From Melghiribacillus thermohalophilus (lineage in GTDB: Bacteria > Bacillota > Bacilli > Bacillales > Alkalibacillaceae), in the NCBI RefSeq assembly GCF_004342905.1, contig NZ_SMAN01000004.1, forward strand, positions 1-64,000: a stretch of DNA of 64,000 nucleotides. Reading direction: 5' to 3'. The first letter of the stretch is position 1; every line of letters starts with the position of its first letter. The notes beneath the pieces were generated by a model that was given only the letters and a program-made list of their open reading frames with translations, did no database searches and had not been told where the DNA came from. A program made the position numbers and the translations under genes. Of this stretch, positions 9,430-17,962 are shown piece after piece.

Positions 9430-10353
9430 TTGAGTCAAATCGCACTAGAATTAAAAGATGTACAGAAAACCATTAATAAGAAAGAAATTATTAAAGGAGT
9501 TAGTTTGACTGTCAGACAGGGAGAAGTGTATGGTTTTATAGGACCAAATGGTGCCGGGAAAACAACGACGATTCGCATGATTGTTGGACTTATGAAACCG
9601 ACAGGTGGAGATATCAAAATATTAGGGAAAAGCATACAGCATGATTACAAAGAAGCTGCTCAAAACGTCGGAGCCATTGTTGAAAACCCTGAACTGTATC
9701 CCTTTATGACAGGCATGCAAAATTTAAAGCATTTTGCAAGAATGTATCAGGGCATTACCAGAGAGCGTATCGAAGAGGTCGTGTCCCTGGTTGGCCTGGA
9801 AAAAGCCATTCACACGAAAGTCCGAAAGTATTCCCTTGGAATGCGTCAAAGACTGGGCATTGCGCAGGCCATTCTCCATAAGCCAAAAGTATTGATCCTG
9901 GATGAACCGACAAATGGACTTGATCCTGCTGGAATGAGAGAAGTTCGGGAATACATACGGAGACTTGCAGATGAAGAGCAGGTGGCTGTCGTCATTTCCA
10001 GTCACTTGCTTTCGGAAATTGAATTAATCTGTGACCGGATTGGAATCATTAAACACGGTGAAATCATTACTGAGCGCTATGTGAATGAGGACGATTCGGA
10101 TGCCGTGGAAAAGAAAATCAAAGTCGTGATCGATGTAAACGAACCAGAGGATGCGATGAATGTATTAAAAAGTATGGAAGTGGATGTAGTACAGGAAGGC
10201 AAACAGCTTATTGTCCAGCTGCAGCGTGAAGAAATTCCACCCGTTGTCAAAACGCTGGTAGAACACCATATATCCATTTATGGCGTAACAGGCATCAAAG
10301 CAACTCTTGAGGAACAGTTCCTTGAATTGACGGGAGGGAATGTCATTGAGTGA
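9430..10353 (+). CDS. ABC transporter ATP-binding protein (BcrA-like)
   Basis: A 307-residue ATPase of the bacitracin/lantibiotic-type exporter family. It shows Walker A GPNGAGKTT (about residues 40-48), Q-loop region VENPELYPF, signature YSLGMRQR, Walker B VLILDEPT and the H-loop SSHLL. A C-terminal extension of about 85 residues is typical of this group. It starts with TTG at 9430 behind GGGAGGGAG. It overlaps the permease gene by 14 nt, so the two form one exporter. The substrate cannot be read from sequence. The upstream PadR/HAAS pair, 133 nt away, may regulate it. Confidence 0.9.
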   Translation: MSQIALELKDVQKTINKKEIIKGVSLTVRQGEVYGFIGPNGAGKTTTIRMIVGLMKPTGGDIKILGKSIQHDYKEAAQNVGAIVENPELYPFMTGMQNLKHFARMYQGITRERIEEVVSLVGLEKAIHTKVRKYSLGMRQRLGIAQAILHKPKVLILDEPTNGLDPAGMREVREYIRRLADEEQVAVVISSHLLSEIELICDRIGIIKHGEIITERYVNEDDSDAVEKKIKVVIDVNEPEDAMNVLKSMEVDVVQEGKQLIVQLQREEIPPVVKTLVEHHISIYGVTGIKATLEEQFLELTGGNVIE

Positions 10354-11308
10354 ATATTTTAAACTACTATATAACGAACTATTTAAAATCTACGTCCGTA
10401 AGTCAACCTGGGCTATGTATGCCGTTTTGACGCTTCTCATTATTGCTCCGGCAGTGCTGATTCTTTCATTTGACGATATGCAAAAGGAGTATACAGATAA
10501 CTGGCGTGAAGAATTGCAGAAGGAAAATGAAGAGTATCAGAAAGATATGGCTGAAATGGAAGAATCTCCTGGAGACTTCGTGGAGGAATACAATTCACAA
10601 ACGATTGCGAAAAATAACTACTATCTAGAAAATGACATTAAGCCGCTGAACTATGGTGCCTGGACCTTTACCCTTGAAAACGCGGGTCTTGTTTCTGTTG
10701 TCAGTTTATTGACCATTATTATTGGGGCAGGCATTATTTCAAACGAATACAGGTGGGGAACAATTAAGCTGCTGCTCATTCGACCGATTTCCCGCACGAA
10801 AATTTTGTTGAGTAAACTGACCAGTGTCTTTCTGTTTGCCCTTTGCACCATGATCTTTTTATTTTTGATATCACTCTTAACGGGGGCCATTTTCTTTGGT
10901 TTTGAAGGAATGAATCCTTATTACGTGGTTCAAACAGCTGAAGGGTTTGAACATGTGCGAATCGTAAATGAAATCTTTTCTGAGTACGGATATAAAGTGG
11001 TAAATTTAGTGATGATGACGACTCTGGCGTTTATGATTTCGACTATTTTCAAAAATAGCTCCCTGGCTATCGGCATTGGAATCTTCCTGCTTCTTGGTGG
11101 GAATATGGTTGTCGGTATTTTCTCCCAATATGAGTGGGCAAAGTACATTCTGTTTGCCAATATAGATTTAAAACAATATGAAACAGGAAACGTATGGATT
11201 GAAGGAATGACTCTAGGATTTTCGATTACGATGCTGATGATCTATTTTGTCGTCTTTGTCGTGCTTTCCTGGCTGGTGTTCAATAAACGGGATGTAGCGG
11301 GACATTAA
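10340..11308 (+). CDS. ABC-2 type transporter permease
   Basis: A 322-residue membrane partner of the preceding ATPase. One membrane helix near the N terminus (WAMYAVLTLLIIAPAVLILS) is followed by an outside loop rich in charged residues (about 45-110). Further helices follow from about residue 118 to the end, including GAGIISNEYRWGTIKLLLIR, the cytosolic coupling motif common to ABC-2 permeases. The start ATG overlaps the ATPase 3' end. A strong terminator follows, closing the unit. Confidence 0.88.
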   Translation: MSLSEYFKLLYNELFKIYVRKSTWAMYAVLTLLIIAPAVLILSFDDMQKEYTDNWREELQKENEEYQKDMAEMEESPGDFVEEYNSQTIAKNNYYLENDIKPLNYGAWTFTLENAGLVSVVSLLTIIIGAGIISNEYRWGTIKLLLIRPISRTKILLSKLTSVFLFALCTMIFLFLISLLTGAIFFGFEGMNPYYVVQTAEGFEHVRIVNEIFSEYGYKVVNLVMMTTLAFMISTIFKNSSLAIGIGIFLLLGGNMVVGIFSQYEWAKYILFANIDLKQYETGNVWIEGMTLGFSITMLMIYFVVFVVLSWLVFNKRDVAGH

Positions 11309-11318
11309 GCAACCATTA

Positions 11319-11358
11319 CTGTTCCAGAAATCGACATGATTTCTGGAACAGTTTTTTT
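11319..11358 (+). terminator. terminator of the ABC transporter operon
   Basis: A perfect 14-bp stem (CTGTTCCAGAAATC with its complement), a 5-nt loop and seven T. Confidence 0.95.
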
Positions 11359-11602
11359 CTAGATTCTGCATTTGCTCAGCTACAATTCTCGTCATCTCAT
11401 CAGATCGAATAGGCCTGACAGGTGTGCATGTCTTCAGATAAACGAAGCACGTGCAGAAGTATTCACCATCACCAAGAGATTCCTACAGCAAAAAAAGAAA
11501 TGCCATTCCCATTGCTTTGTTTTTCGTTATTATAATAATATAGATATTATAGGACGTAATACCTAATCATCTTATGATATGTTTCTAGCAAGAGGTGAAG
11601 AT

Positions 11603-13081
11603 GTGAATCATAAAAGATTTAGACTTAAGTTGTTGTTAACGATGATTGTCTTTTCTGTCTTGACTGTTGCCATCATCGCACTCATTGATTACACTAGAGT
11701 GATTCAACAGACGGTAAAAAACAACGAGAATCAGCTGGAGCAGATTCTGGATACGATCAAATATGCTTTAAGCATTACGGAGAAAGCTTATTATTATTTT
11801 GATGAAGAAGCAGCTTCCGAAATGAAAGCAAATACTCATCAGTTGATCGAAATATACGAAAGCAATCCTGATTTTGATAAGTGGAATTTTGAAGAATTAA
11901 AGAAATTCATGGATGACATGGATATTTATATCATCAATGAACATAATGTGATCACTCACAGCAGTTTTAAACAGGACATTGGCCTTGATTTTCAAAAATG
12001 CTGTTCAAAACTGGCGAAAGTTTTAGATGAAAGAAGGAAATCAGGTGAATTTTACCATGATGGAATAGACATTGAGCAGGCTACGGGACAGATTAAAAAA
12101 TATAGTTATATGGCTACACCTGACCGTAAATATATTATTCAGCTCGGCTACAATCTTCAAGGCGGGGAAATTTTTAAGCAATTTAATTATTTAGACGTTG
12201 CTTCTGAAATTGAAAAGAAGTATTCAATGATTAATAAAATTAATGTGTTAAACTTTGGCGGTCTTTATTTAGGCACATCGGATGAAACCTTAAAACTTGA
12301 CCGGAGAAACCGTGAAGCATTCGAACAGGTTCTAGAGACAAAGGAAACACAGGAAGTGAAGGGGATGTGGAATGGGGAACCCGTTACATATCGATACATC
12401 TACTATTATTCGGAATATGACCCGGGCACCTCTAAAGAAAAAGTCATTGAGATGGTCTACAATGATACGGAATTGCAGGTTATGCTCAACGAATTGAAAC
12501 GTACGTATCTCATACAATTTTTATTGTCGGTCAGTATTGCCATGATCATTTCCTTTATTATTTCCAGATGGGTAGCACGCCCTATGCATTTAGCTTTCCA
12601 TGACAGTTTGACCGGTGCAAAAAACCGTGCAGCTTTTGATGAGTTTTGCCAGTCGACTGTGTTTGAACAGGGTGTGACAGCCTTTTTGATGCTGGATATT
12701 GACCATTTTAAATCAGTCAATGATGTACTTGGGCACGACCGGGGAGATGAGTTGTTACAAGGAATTTCAAACGTGATCATGAAAGTGCTCCGTAAACGAG
12801 ATACGTTATTCAGATATGGCGGTGATGAATTTTTAATTGTTATGGAAGGAACCACGAAGCAAGAGGCAGAGCATGTGGCCGGCCGAATGATCCAAATGAT
12901 TCGTGAAGAAATGAATCAATTTCAAGATGTGAGAAAGTTAGATGTCTCTGCAAGCATCGGCATTTCATTTGCACCTGAACATGGCCAGGAAGCTAAAGAA
13001 TTATACAAAAAAGCCGATCATGCTTTATATGTATCGAAAGAAAAAGGGAAGAACCAGTACCAGATTTATCGTGAGGAATAA
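11603..13081 (+). CDS. membrane diguanylate cyclase with extracellular sensor
   Basis: A 492-residue c-di-GMP synthase. It has one membrane helix (about residues 9-29), an extracellular Cache-like sensor region (about 30-300), a second helix (about 302-325) and a C-terminal GGDEF domain beginning at HDSLTGAKNRAAF. The active-site motif GGDEF is at 406-410. An RxxD inhibitory site is present (R397-D400), five residues before it, so product feedback inhibition is expected. The GTG start at 11603 lies behind AAGAGGTG; the ATG at 11579 lacks a site. A TATAAT at 11531-11536 may be the -10 box. It stands alone between terminators. No EAL or HD-GYP phosphodiesterase lies in the window. Confidence 0.9.
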   Translation: MNHKRFRLKLLLTMIVFSVLTVAIIALIDYTRVIQQTVKNNENQLEQILDTIKYALSITEKAYYYFDEEAASEMKANTHQLIEIYESNPDFDKWNFEELKKFMDDMDIYIINEHNVITHSSFKQDIGLDFQKCCSKLAKVLDERRKSGEFYHDGIDIEQATGQIKKYSYMATPDRKYIIQLGYNLQGGEIFKQFNYLDVASEIEKKYSMINKINVLNFGGLYLGTSDETLKLDRRNREAFEQVLETKETQEVKGMWNGEPVTYRYIYYYSEYDPGTSKEKVIEMVYNDTELQVMLNELKRTYLIQFLLSVSIAMIISFIISRWVARPMHLAFHDSLTGAKNRAAFDEFCQSTVFEQGVTAFLMLDIDHFKSVNDVLGHDRGDELLQGISNVIMKVLRKRDTLFRYGGDEFLIVMEGTTKQEAEHVAGRMIQMIREEMNQFQDVRKLDVSASIGISFAPEHGQEAKELYKKADHALYVSKEKGKNQYQIYREE

Positions 13082-13095
13082 CCATTTTTATAAGG

Positions 13096-13137
13096 TAAAA
13101 GCTCACGAATGACAAGACAGTAATTGGTGAGCTTTTA
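13096..13137 (+). terminator. terminator of the diguanylate cyclase gene
   Basis: A stem of AAAGCTCAC with GTGAGCTTT, about 22-nt loop, followed by TTATC. The T tract is weak. Confidence 0.65.
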
Positions 13138-13571
13138 TCATGAAATGAGTCCGGGGGTATTTACCAGGCACTTGGAAAGCCAAAGCAGGCCCTTATGCTT
13201 TCTCTGTCCAGGCAAATACTAATGCTGATTCCGCTGGCTCACTCTCCCCCATTTTTTATGGAGTAATGGGCATGGATGGCCTTTCCAATAACTGATGCAT
13301 TCTCGTTCGTATTCGCAGTTTTTCTGCTTTACAAAGACCGGGAAACATTTTTGATAAAAGGAGAAACAGAGAACCAGGAAAATCAAGCCGGGTGCCGGCT
13401 CCAAATGAGCCATAAAATAGAATGAACCCGATTGGAAGCCATTTTTATATTGGAAATCAAGAAAAGATCAGAATGGATAGTATACGTGTTGAAGAGGTTC
13501 GTATTAAGACATTTTCCAGGCTTGTCAGTCAGTTGGAGTCTGACTATTTATGAACACCGCTGAAAAACAGC
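13138..13571. other. 434-nt gap without a supported gene
   Basis: No frame here has both a ribosome binding site and a recognisable product. A minus-strand frame (13219-13413) is composition noise. In B. subtilis, tyrS lies on this side of rpsD. No T-box leader or tyrS fragment could be recognised here. Confidence 0.4.
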
Positions 13572-13612
13572 AAAAAACCCTGAAACCTTGTGACAGGAAT
13601 TTCAGGGTTTTT
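13572..13612. terminator. terminator of rpsD
   Basis: CCCTGAAA pairs with TTTCAGGG, flanked by A6 on the left and T5 on the right, so it works in both directions. It closes the minus-strand rpsD transcript. Confidence 0.85.
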
Positions 13613-13627
13613 AAATAACCAATGTTA

Positions 13628-14230
13628 TTAACGAGAGTAGAATTCAACAACGAGCGCTTCGTTGATTTCAGATGGCAACTCTGAGCGTTCAGGATAACGG
13701 TTGAAGGTCCCTTCCAGTTTTTCCTCATCAAAAGAAAGGTACTCTGGAACAAAGTTGTTTACTTCTACAGCTTCCTTAATCACATCAAGATTACGGGATT
13801 TTTCACGAACGCCGATTGTCTGCCCGGGTTTTACGCGGTAAGATGGAATGTCTACACGGCTTCCATCTACTGTGATGTGACCATGGTTAACAAGCTGACG
13901 TGCCTGACGGCGTGTACGTGCTAAACCAAGGCGATATACTAAGTTATCCAGGCGAGATTCAAGGAGAATTAAGAAGTTTTCACCATGAACCCCTTTCATT
14001 TTGCCTGCATCTTCAAAGATGCGGCGGAATTGACGTTCGTTAATTCCGTACATAAAACGCAGCTTTTGTTTTTCTTGAAGCTGAAGACCATATTCAGAAA
14101 GTTTTCTTCTCTGGTTTGGACCATGTTGTCCCGGTGGATAAGGACGTCTTTCCAATTCTTTCCCTGTACCGCTCAAAGAAATGCCATAACGACGGGATTT
14201 TTTCCAAACTGGACCCCTATAACGGGCCAT
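13628..14230 (-). CDS. rpsD: 30S ribosomal protein S4
   Basis: A primary 16S rRNA-binding protein of the small subunit body, also an autogenous regulator in Bacillus. It is 200 residues, the usual Bacillus length. The N-terminal S4 part ([31 protein letters not shown]) is followed by the S4 RNA-binding domain (about residues 92-155, [30 protein letters not shown]). The start chosen is the second ATG, 8 nt after AAAGGAGG; the ATG at 14236 lies almost on the binding site. It is transcribed alone from a strong SigA promoter with a structured leader. Confidence 0.97.
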   Translation of the reverse strand: MARYRGPVWKKSRRYGISLSGTGKELERRPYPPGQHGPNQRRKLSEYGLQLQEKQKLRFMYGINERQFRRIFEDAGKMKGVHGENFLILLESRLDNLVYRLGLARTRRQARQLVNHGHITVDGSRVDIPSYRVKPGQTIGVREKSRNLDVIKEAVEVNNFVPEYLSFDEEKLEGTFNRYPERSELPSEINEALVVEFYSR

Positions 14231-14236
14231 TGGCAT

Positions 14237-14411
14237 TTCCTCCTTTATTGTCAGATTTGCATAAAATAAAAACAGCGTGTCCCTTTCACGATGCCCATTT
14301 TGTTTTCATGTATCTTCGCTCCGGCAGCAGAGAGTTACGGGATACACCTCTTGCATGAGGAACAAAATGGATCCATCGCTGGTCCACATAAGCCGCCTTT
14401 TATTTTACACA
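14237..14411 (-). ncRNA. rpsD leader RNA, probable S4-binding autoregulatory element
   Basis: About 175 nt between promoter and start codon. On the minus strand, CCATTTTGTT pairs with AACAAAATGG; inside that, TGTATC pairs with GATACA; within the first arm a small hairpin CCTC-ATGCAA-GAGG forms. Nested long-range helices fit the S4 leader known upstream of rpsD in Bacillus, where S4 binding represses expression. The assignment rests on position plus pairing; no covariance search was done. Confidence 0.65.
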
Positions 14412-14417
14412 AAAGCT

Positions 14418-14446
14418 ATTATAGTGATTTTAGTATGATAAGTCAA
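14418..14446 (-). promoter_or_regulatory. SigA promoter of rpsD
   Basis: On the minus strand TTGACT (14446-14441) and TATAAT (14423-14418) are separated by exactly 17 nt. This is near consensus, as expected for a ribosomal protein gene. Confidence 0.85.
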
Positions 14447-14576
14447 GTGTTCGAGGGAAAACGGGCATGTGTGATAAATTATTCTTCATTTATTTCCTGT
14501 ACAAATGTGATAAAATGAAAAAAGTACCAGGCAAGAATTCCTATTTTAATTTTGATTAATCCAGGGTGATGTATAG

Positions 14577-16430
14577 ATGAAAAATAAGGCAGAGCCAAAC
14601 TTATATATAATGGAACAGTTACGGAACCAATTTTATGAACTGATGACGGTAAAATCCCATATAAACTTTCAGTACTTTGCTCGGGATCTAGCCGGGATTA
14701 TTCGGGACCTTACAGAAGCAAAAACCTGTGCCATCTACCTGAAAAATGAGTATACAGATACTTATGAGCGGTATGGGAAGGATATATCAGATGAAGAACT
14801 GGAAAGCCATGATGTACCTGGAAGTGGGATGCCGGATGAGGGAGTTCATGACCAGCATCAAGAATACCGCCTTCCGCTTCGAATAGAGAATAAAGATTAT
14901 GGATTTCTTTTGCTCGTTTTTGACAGGGACAAATCGATTGAGGGGTTTCGGAATCTCTTACAGGACATTTCCAGGGAAACGGTTCGTGTCCTTGTACGAA
15001 TAAAGGGTTTTTTTGCCGTTTTGAATGAAGAGAAAAAATACGAGCAGTTGTACCGGGTTACGTCAAAGTTTCATGCTTCGATCAGGATGGAAGATGTTTT
15101 GAATGAAATGATTTTTACACTGGAACAGATTTATCCTGATTTCGAATATCATTTATACTTGTCCCAGGATGATGCCATTCATGAACAATTGCCGATTCGA
15201 ATCATATCTTTTGATTTAGAGCAGAAAGATCATGCCAGTTCCCGGGCATACCTTACCGGTGAGATCCAGCTGGAGGACAGGAGAGGGGAAAGACAATCCT
15301 GCCTGTATGCACCGTTAAAGGGGAAGCAGGGAGTTTATGGAGTACTGGAGATTCTAGCTCCAGAGTCCGTGTTTTTCCCCGAAAAGGACATTGAATTCAT
15401 TTCTCTGCTGGCCAATACAGCCGGGAATGCACTGGAAAATGCGAGATTATACCAGCAATCCAAAAAGCTAGTTGAAGATCTTCAATTGATTAACCGGACT
15501 TCTCAGCGATTAAATATGAATTTAAGCCTGTCTGATACGATCTCATTTATCTCGAAACAGACGCTGGAAAGTTTTAAAGCTGAAGAAGTCGGGGTTTTAT
15601 TATATGTCAACCATGAATGGAACGATTATGAATTGCAGACAGGTAGCACCGCATATTTTTTCTCTGCAGAAGGAAAGCGGTTTGTTCAATTTTTAAACGG
15701 TCGTTTTGAGAAGGAGAAGGATCCTTTATTTATCGGGGATTTTGCAGCCAAATTCCCTGACTATCCTTTTGGGTTTCAGTCGGTTATGGCGATACCGATG
15801 ATTCAGGATAAAAAGATGATTGGATTAGTGGTCGTGCTCCACAGGAATTCCTATCACTTTTCATTCGAAACGTTCAAACTGTTTCAATCGATTGTGCAGC
15901 ATTCGGCTCTGACCGTGATCAATTCCATGCTCAAAGAAGAACTGGAACAGCTCGTAAAAACAGATTATTTAACCAAATTATTTTCTCGAAAATATCTAGA
16001 TGAATCTTTGCATCAGCATATGAAGACAGGTCAAAAAGGCGCGTTTTTAATGATGGATATTGATGATTTTAAGCAGGTAAATGACCAATATGGTCATCAT
16101 GTGGGGGATCAGATTATCATTCAGGTTGCGGAAGTGATTAAAAACCATATTGCTTATAAAGATGTAGCAGCGCGCTGGGGCGGGGAAGAACTGGCTGTTT
16201 ACATTCCAGATGCTACACTTGAAGAAGCGCAAGACTTAAGCGAGCGGATTGTCCATGCTGTTGCCGGACAAACCCGTCCGGCAGTAACGGTTTCTTGCGG
16301 TGTATCCTACTGGAATAACGGTGAGCAGGATCAAGTAAAAGACGTATTTATTCGCGCTGACCGTGCCCTTTATGCTGCAAAAGAAAGCGGGAAAAATTGT
16401 GTCCGAACGCAGTATGATTTGGAGTTATAA
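14577..16430 (+). CDS. ytrP: GAF-GGDEF domain protein YtrP
   Basis: A 617-residue cytosolic protein. Two or three GAF-like sensor domains (roughly residues 20-130, 150-300 and 315-455) precede a C-terminal GGDEF domain starting at KTDYLTKLFSRKYLDE. The active-site motif reads GGEEL (535-539) rather than GG(D/E)EF, and the RxxD inhibitory site is absent (AYKD at that place). The fold looks intact (MMDIDDFKQVND, RADRALYAAK), so it may be a weakly active, inactive or GTP-sensing form. Position next to rpsD with ytsP and refZ beyond matches B. subtilis ytrP. The start at 14577 follows AGGGTGAT. Confidence 0.85.
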   Translation: MKNKAEPNLYIMEQLRNQFYELMTVKSHINFQYFARDLAGIIRDLTEAKTCAIYLKNEYTDTYERYGKDISDEELESHDVPGSGMPDEGVHDQHQEYRLPLRIENKDYGFLLLVFDRDKSIEGFRNLLQDISRETVRVLVRIKGFFAVLNEEKKYEQLYRVTSKFHASIRMEDVLNEMIFTLEQIYPDFEYHLYLSQDDAIHEQLPIRIISFDLEQKDHASSRAYLTGEIQLEDRRGERQSCLYAPLKGKQGVYGVLEILAPESVFFPEKDIEFISLLANTAGNALENARLYQQSKKLVEDLQLINRTSQRLNMNLSLSDTISFISKQTLESFKAEEVGVLLYVNHEWNDYELQTGSTAYFFSAEGKRFVQFLNGRFEKEKDPLFIGDFAAKFPDYPFGFQSVMAIPMIQDKKMIGLVVVLHRNSYHFSFETFKLFQSIVQHSALTVINSMLKEELEQLVKTDYLTKLFSRKYLDESLHQHMKTGQKGAFLMMDIDDFKQVNDQYGHHVGDQIIIQVAEVIKNHIAYKDVAARWGGEELAVYIPDATLEEAQDLSERIVHAVAGQTRPAVTVSCGVSYWNNGEQDQVKDVFIRADRALYAAKESGKNCVRTQYDLEL

Positions 16431-16452
16431 CGTATGAAAAACACTTATCGTG

Positions 16453-16490
16453 ATTGCCCGGTCATGTATGAAATGGCCGGGCAATTTAAT
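16453..16490. terminator. hairpin between convergent ytrP and ytsP
   Basis: A long stem (ATTGCCCGG with CCGGGCAAT, extended inward by CAT/ATG) is followed by TTAATTG. The T tract is weak, but its placement between convergent genes fits a terminator. Confidence 0.6.
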
Positions 16491-16540
16491 TGTTTAAGGA
16501 GCAATCGTTTATGACCTTCCAGGTGCTTTACATCCATCCG

Positions 16541-17020
16541 TCAAATATAGTGTTCCAGAATTGAAACAAATTGTTCCAGATAGGTTTGATCCAATTCGTC
16601 AAAACGGCTTTTTACAGGGCTATCGATGTCGAGCACCCCGTACAGCTGGTTTTCCCTGTAAATAGGGATCACGATTTCTGACTGGGTGGCCGCATCACAG
16701 GCAATGTGTCCGGGGAACTGATGAACATCGGCTACCCGCATGGTTTTTTCTTCTTTAATTGCTGCTCCACAAACTCCTTTTCCATAAGGTATCCGGACGC
16801 AGGCAGGTAACCCCTGAAATGGGCCCAGTACCAGCTCGCCTTCTTTCCACAGGTAAAACCCCACCCAGTTAACATCGTCCAGAAATTGATTTAAGAGTGC
16901 TGAAGCATTTGACAGGTTGGCAATCGTATCTTTCTCATCCTCAATCAAAGCCTTGAGCTGTTTTAAAACCAGCTGATAATTTTCTTCTCTTGAACCGGTA
17001 TAGTTTACGACATGAAACAT
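16541..17020 (-). CDS. ytsP: free methionine-R-sulfoxide reductase (GAF domain)
   Basis: A 159-residue single-GAF enzyme that reduces free methionine-(R)-sulfoxide. The three family cysteines are in place: C74 (GLPACVRIP), C84 (GKGVCGAA) and C108 (PGHIACDAA). The flanking VADVHQFPGHIACDAATQSE is characteristic of fRMsr. AGGAGG lies 8 nt before the ATG. It is divergent from refZ and equals B. subtilis ytsP by sequence type and order. It probably repairs oxidised methionine in the cytosol. Confidence 0.92.
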   Translation of the reverse strand: MFHVVNYTGSREENYQLVLKQLKALIEDEKDTIANLSNASALLNQFLDDVNWVGFYLWKEGELVLGPFQGLPACVRIPYGKGVCGAAIKEEKTMRVADVHQFPGHIACDAATQSEIVIPIYRENQLYGVLDIDSPVKSRFDELDQTYLEQFVSILEHYI

Positions 17021-17159
17021 GGTATTAACCTCCTATTCATCATTTAGCCTGTAAAACATTGTTGTAATGACGCACGACGTGTCATTATATCTTGAACAAT
17101 TTGTAAAGGAAAAACCTGTGCGAAAGCGAAATATGATTACAGAGAAAGGAGTGATTCCT

Positions 17160-17765
17160 TTGAAAGAGCACAGCACGAAACAGAAAGTACAACATGCAGC
17201 CAGGGAATTATTTTACCTGAAAGGGTTTCATGGTACCTCCCTGAGGGATATCGCCAAAAAAGCAAACGTCAATGTTTCACTGATCAGCTATTATTTTGAT
17301 CATAAACAGGGGCTTCTGGAAGCCCTGATGATTCAGTATTATGAACATTATTTAAGAGAAATCGAAGAGGTCCAGCAACAATATAAAGGAAAAAATCCGG
17401 TAGAGGCCATCGTCCGACTAGTTGAGGCCATTATACACTATAAACAAAAAAATCATCAATTCACCTGTTTTATCCAGAGGGAACTGACGCTGGACAACAT
17501 GCTGGTCAGAGAAATGCTCGTAACCTATCTCGCCAGGGAAAGGTATGTAATCGAAAATGCTTTTCTTGATCTTCTGGAGAGCCAGCCTTATAACCAGATG
17601 GAGAAAAAATGTTTACTCGTTCAATTTAAAGGAATGTTAAACAGTCCGTATTTTATGCCCCATGAATGGCTGGATTATGTTCGATGGGATGGCAGCCATC
17701 AAAGTTTTGTCAATCATTATACAAAGGTGATCCGGCGATGGCTGGAATCTCTGTATGTGGCATAA
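17160..17765 (+). CDS. refZ: TetR-family regulator RefZ
   Basis: A 201-residue DNA-binding protein. The N-terminal TetR helix-turn-helix (about residues 5-50) reads QHAARELFYLKGFHGTSLRD, then NVSLISYYFDHKQGLLEAL. In B. subtilis RefZ (YttP) binds motifs around the origin and affects FtsZ-ring placement and chromosome capture at sporulation. The TTG start at 17160 lies behind AAAGGAG; upstream codons to 17067 have no site. It is divergent from ytsP and precedes ezrA, as in B. subtilis except that hisJ is missing between them. Confidence 0.85.
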   Translation: MKEHSTKQKVQHAARELFYLKGFHGTSLRDIAKKANVNVSLISYYFDHKQGLLEALMIQYYEHYLREIEEVQQQYKGKNPVEAIVRLVEAIIHYKQKNHQFTCFIQRELTLDNMLVREMLVTYLARERYVIENAFLDLLESQPYNQMEKKCLLVQFKGMLNSPYFMPHEWLDYVRWDGSHQSFVNHYTKVIRRWLESLYVA

Positions 17766-17962
17766 AAAAGCCTCCAATTGAACTAGATTTTTCCTTTAAA
17801 AACCATGTATAATAAATATAGTATATAATATTGTCATTATGAGAAGATTTTTGAAAATATTTAGCAAAAATTGGCCAATACATGGTATCATATTTACAAT
17901 AGTAGACGATTGGATTTCAGGGGCACAGCTCTGAAGGGAGAAGAGTTAGGAGGCTTTTTATG
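17761..17962. repeat. 14-bp inverted repeat flanking the refZ-ezrA gap
   Basis: CATAAAAAAGCCTCC (17761-17775), starting in the refZ stop codon region, is complementary (one extra A) to GGAGGCTTTTTATG (17949-17962), which contains the ezrA ribosome binding site and start codon. On a read-through transcript this pairing would cover the ezrA start. A possible ezrA promoter lies between (TTGGCC 17871-17876, 18 nt, TACAAT 17895-17900). Confidence 0.6.

Noticed and set aside
11372-11566. 64-codon plus-strand open frame before the diguanylate cyclase
   Set aside because: No ribosome binding site, low-complexity AT-rich end, no known motif. It covers the likely promoter.
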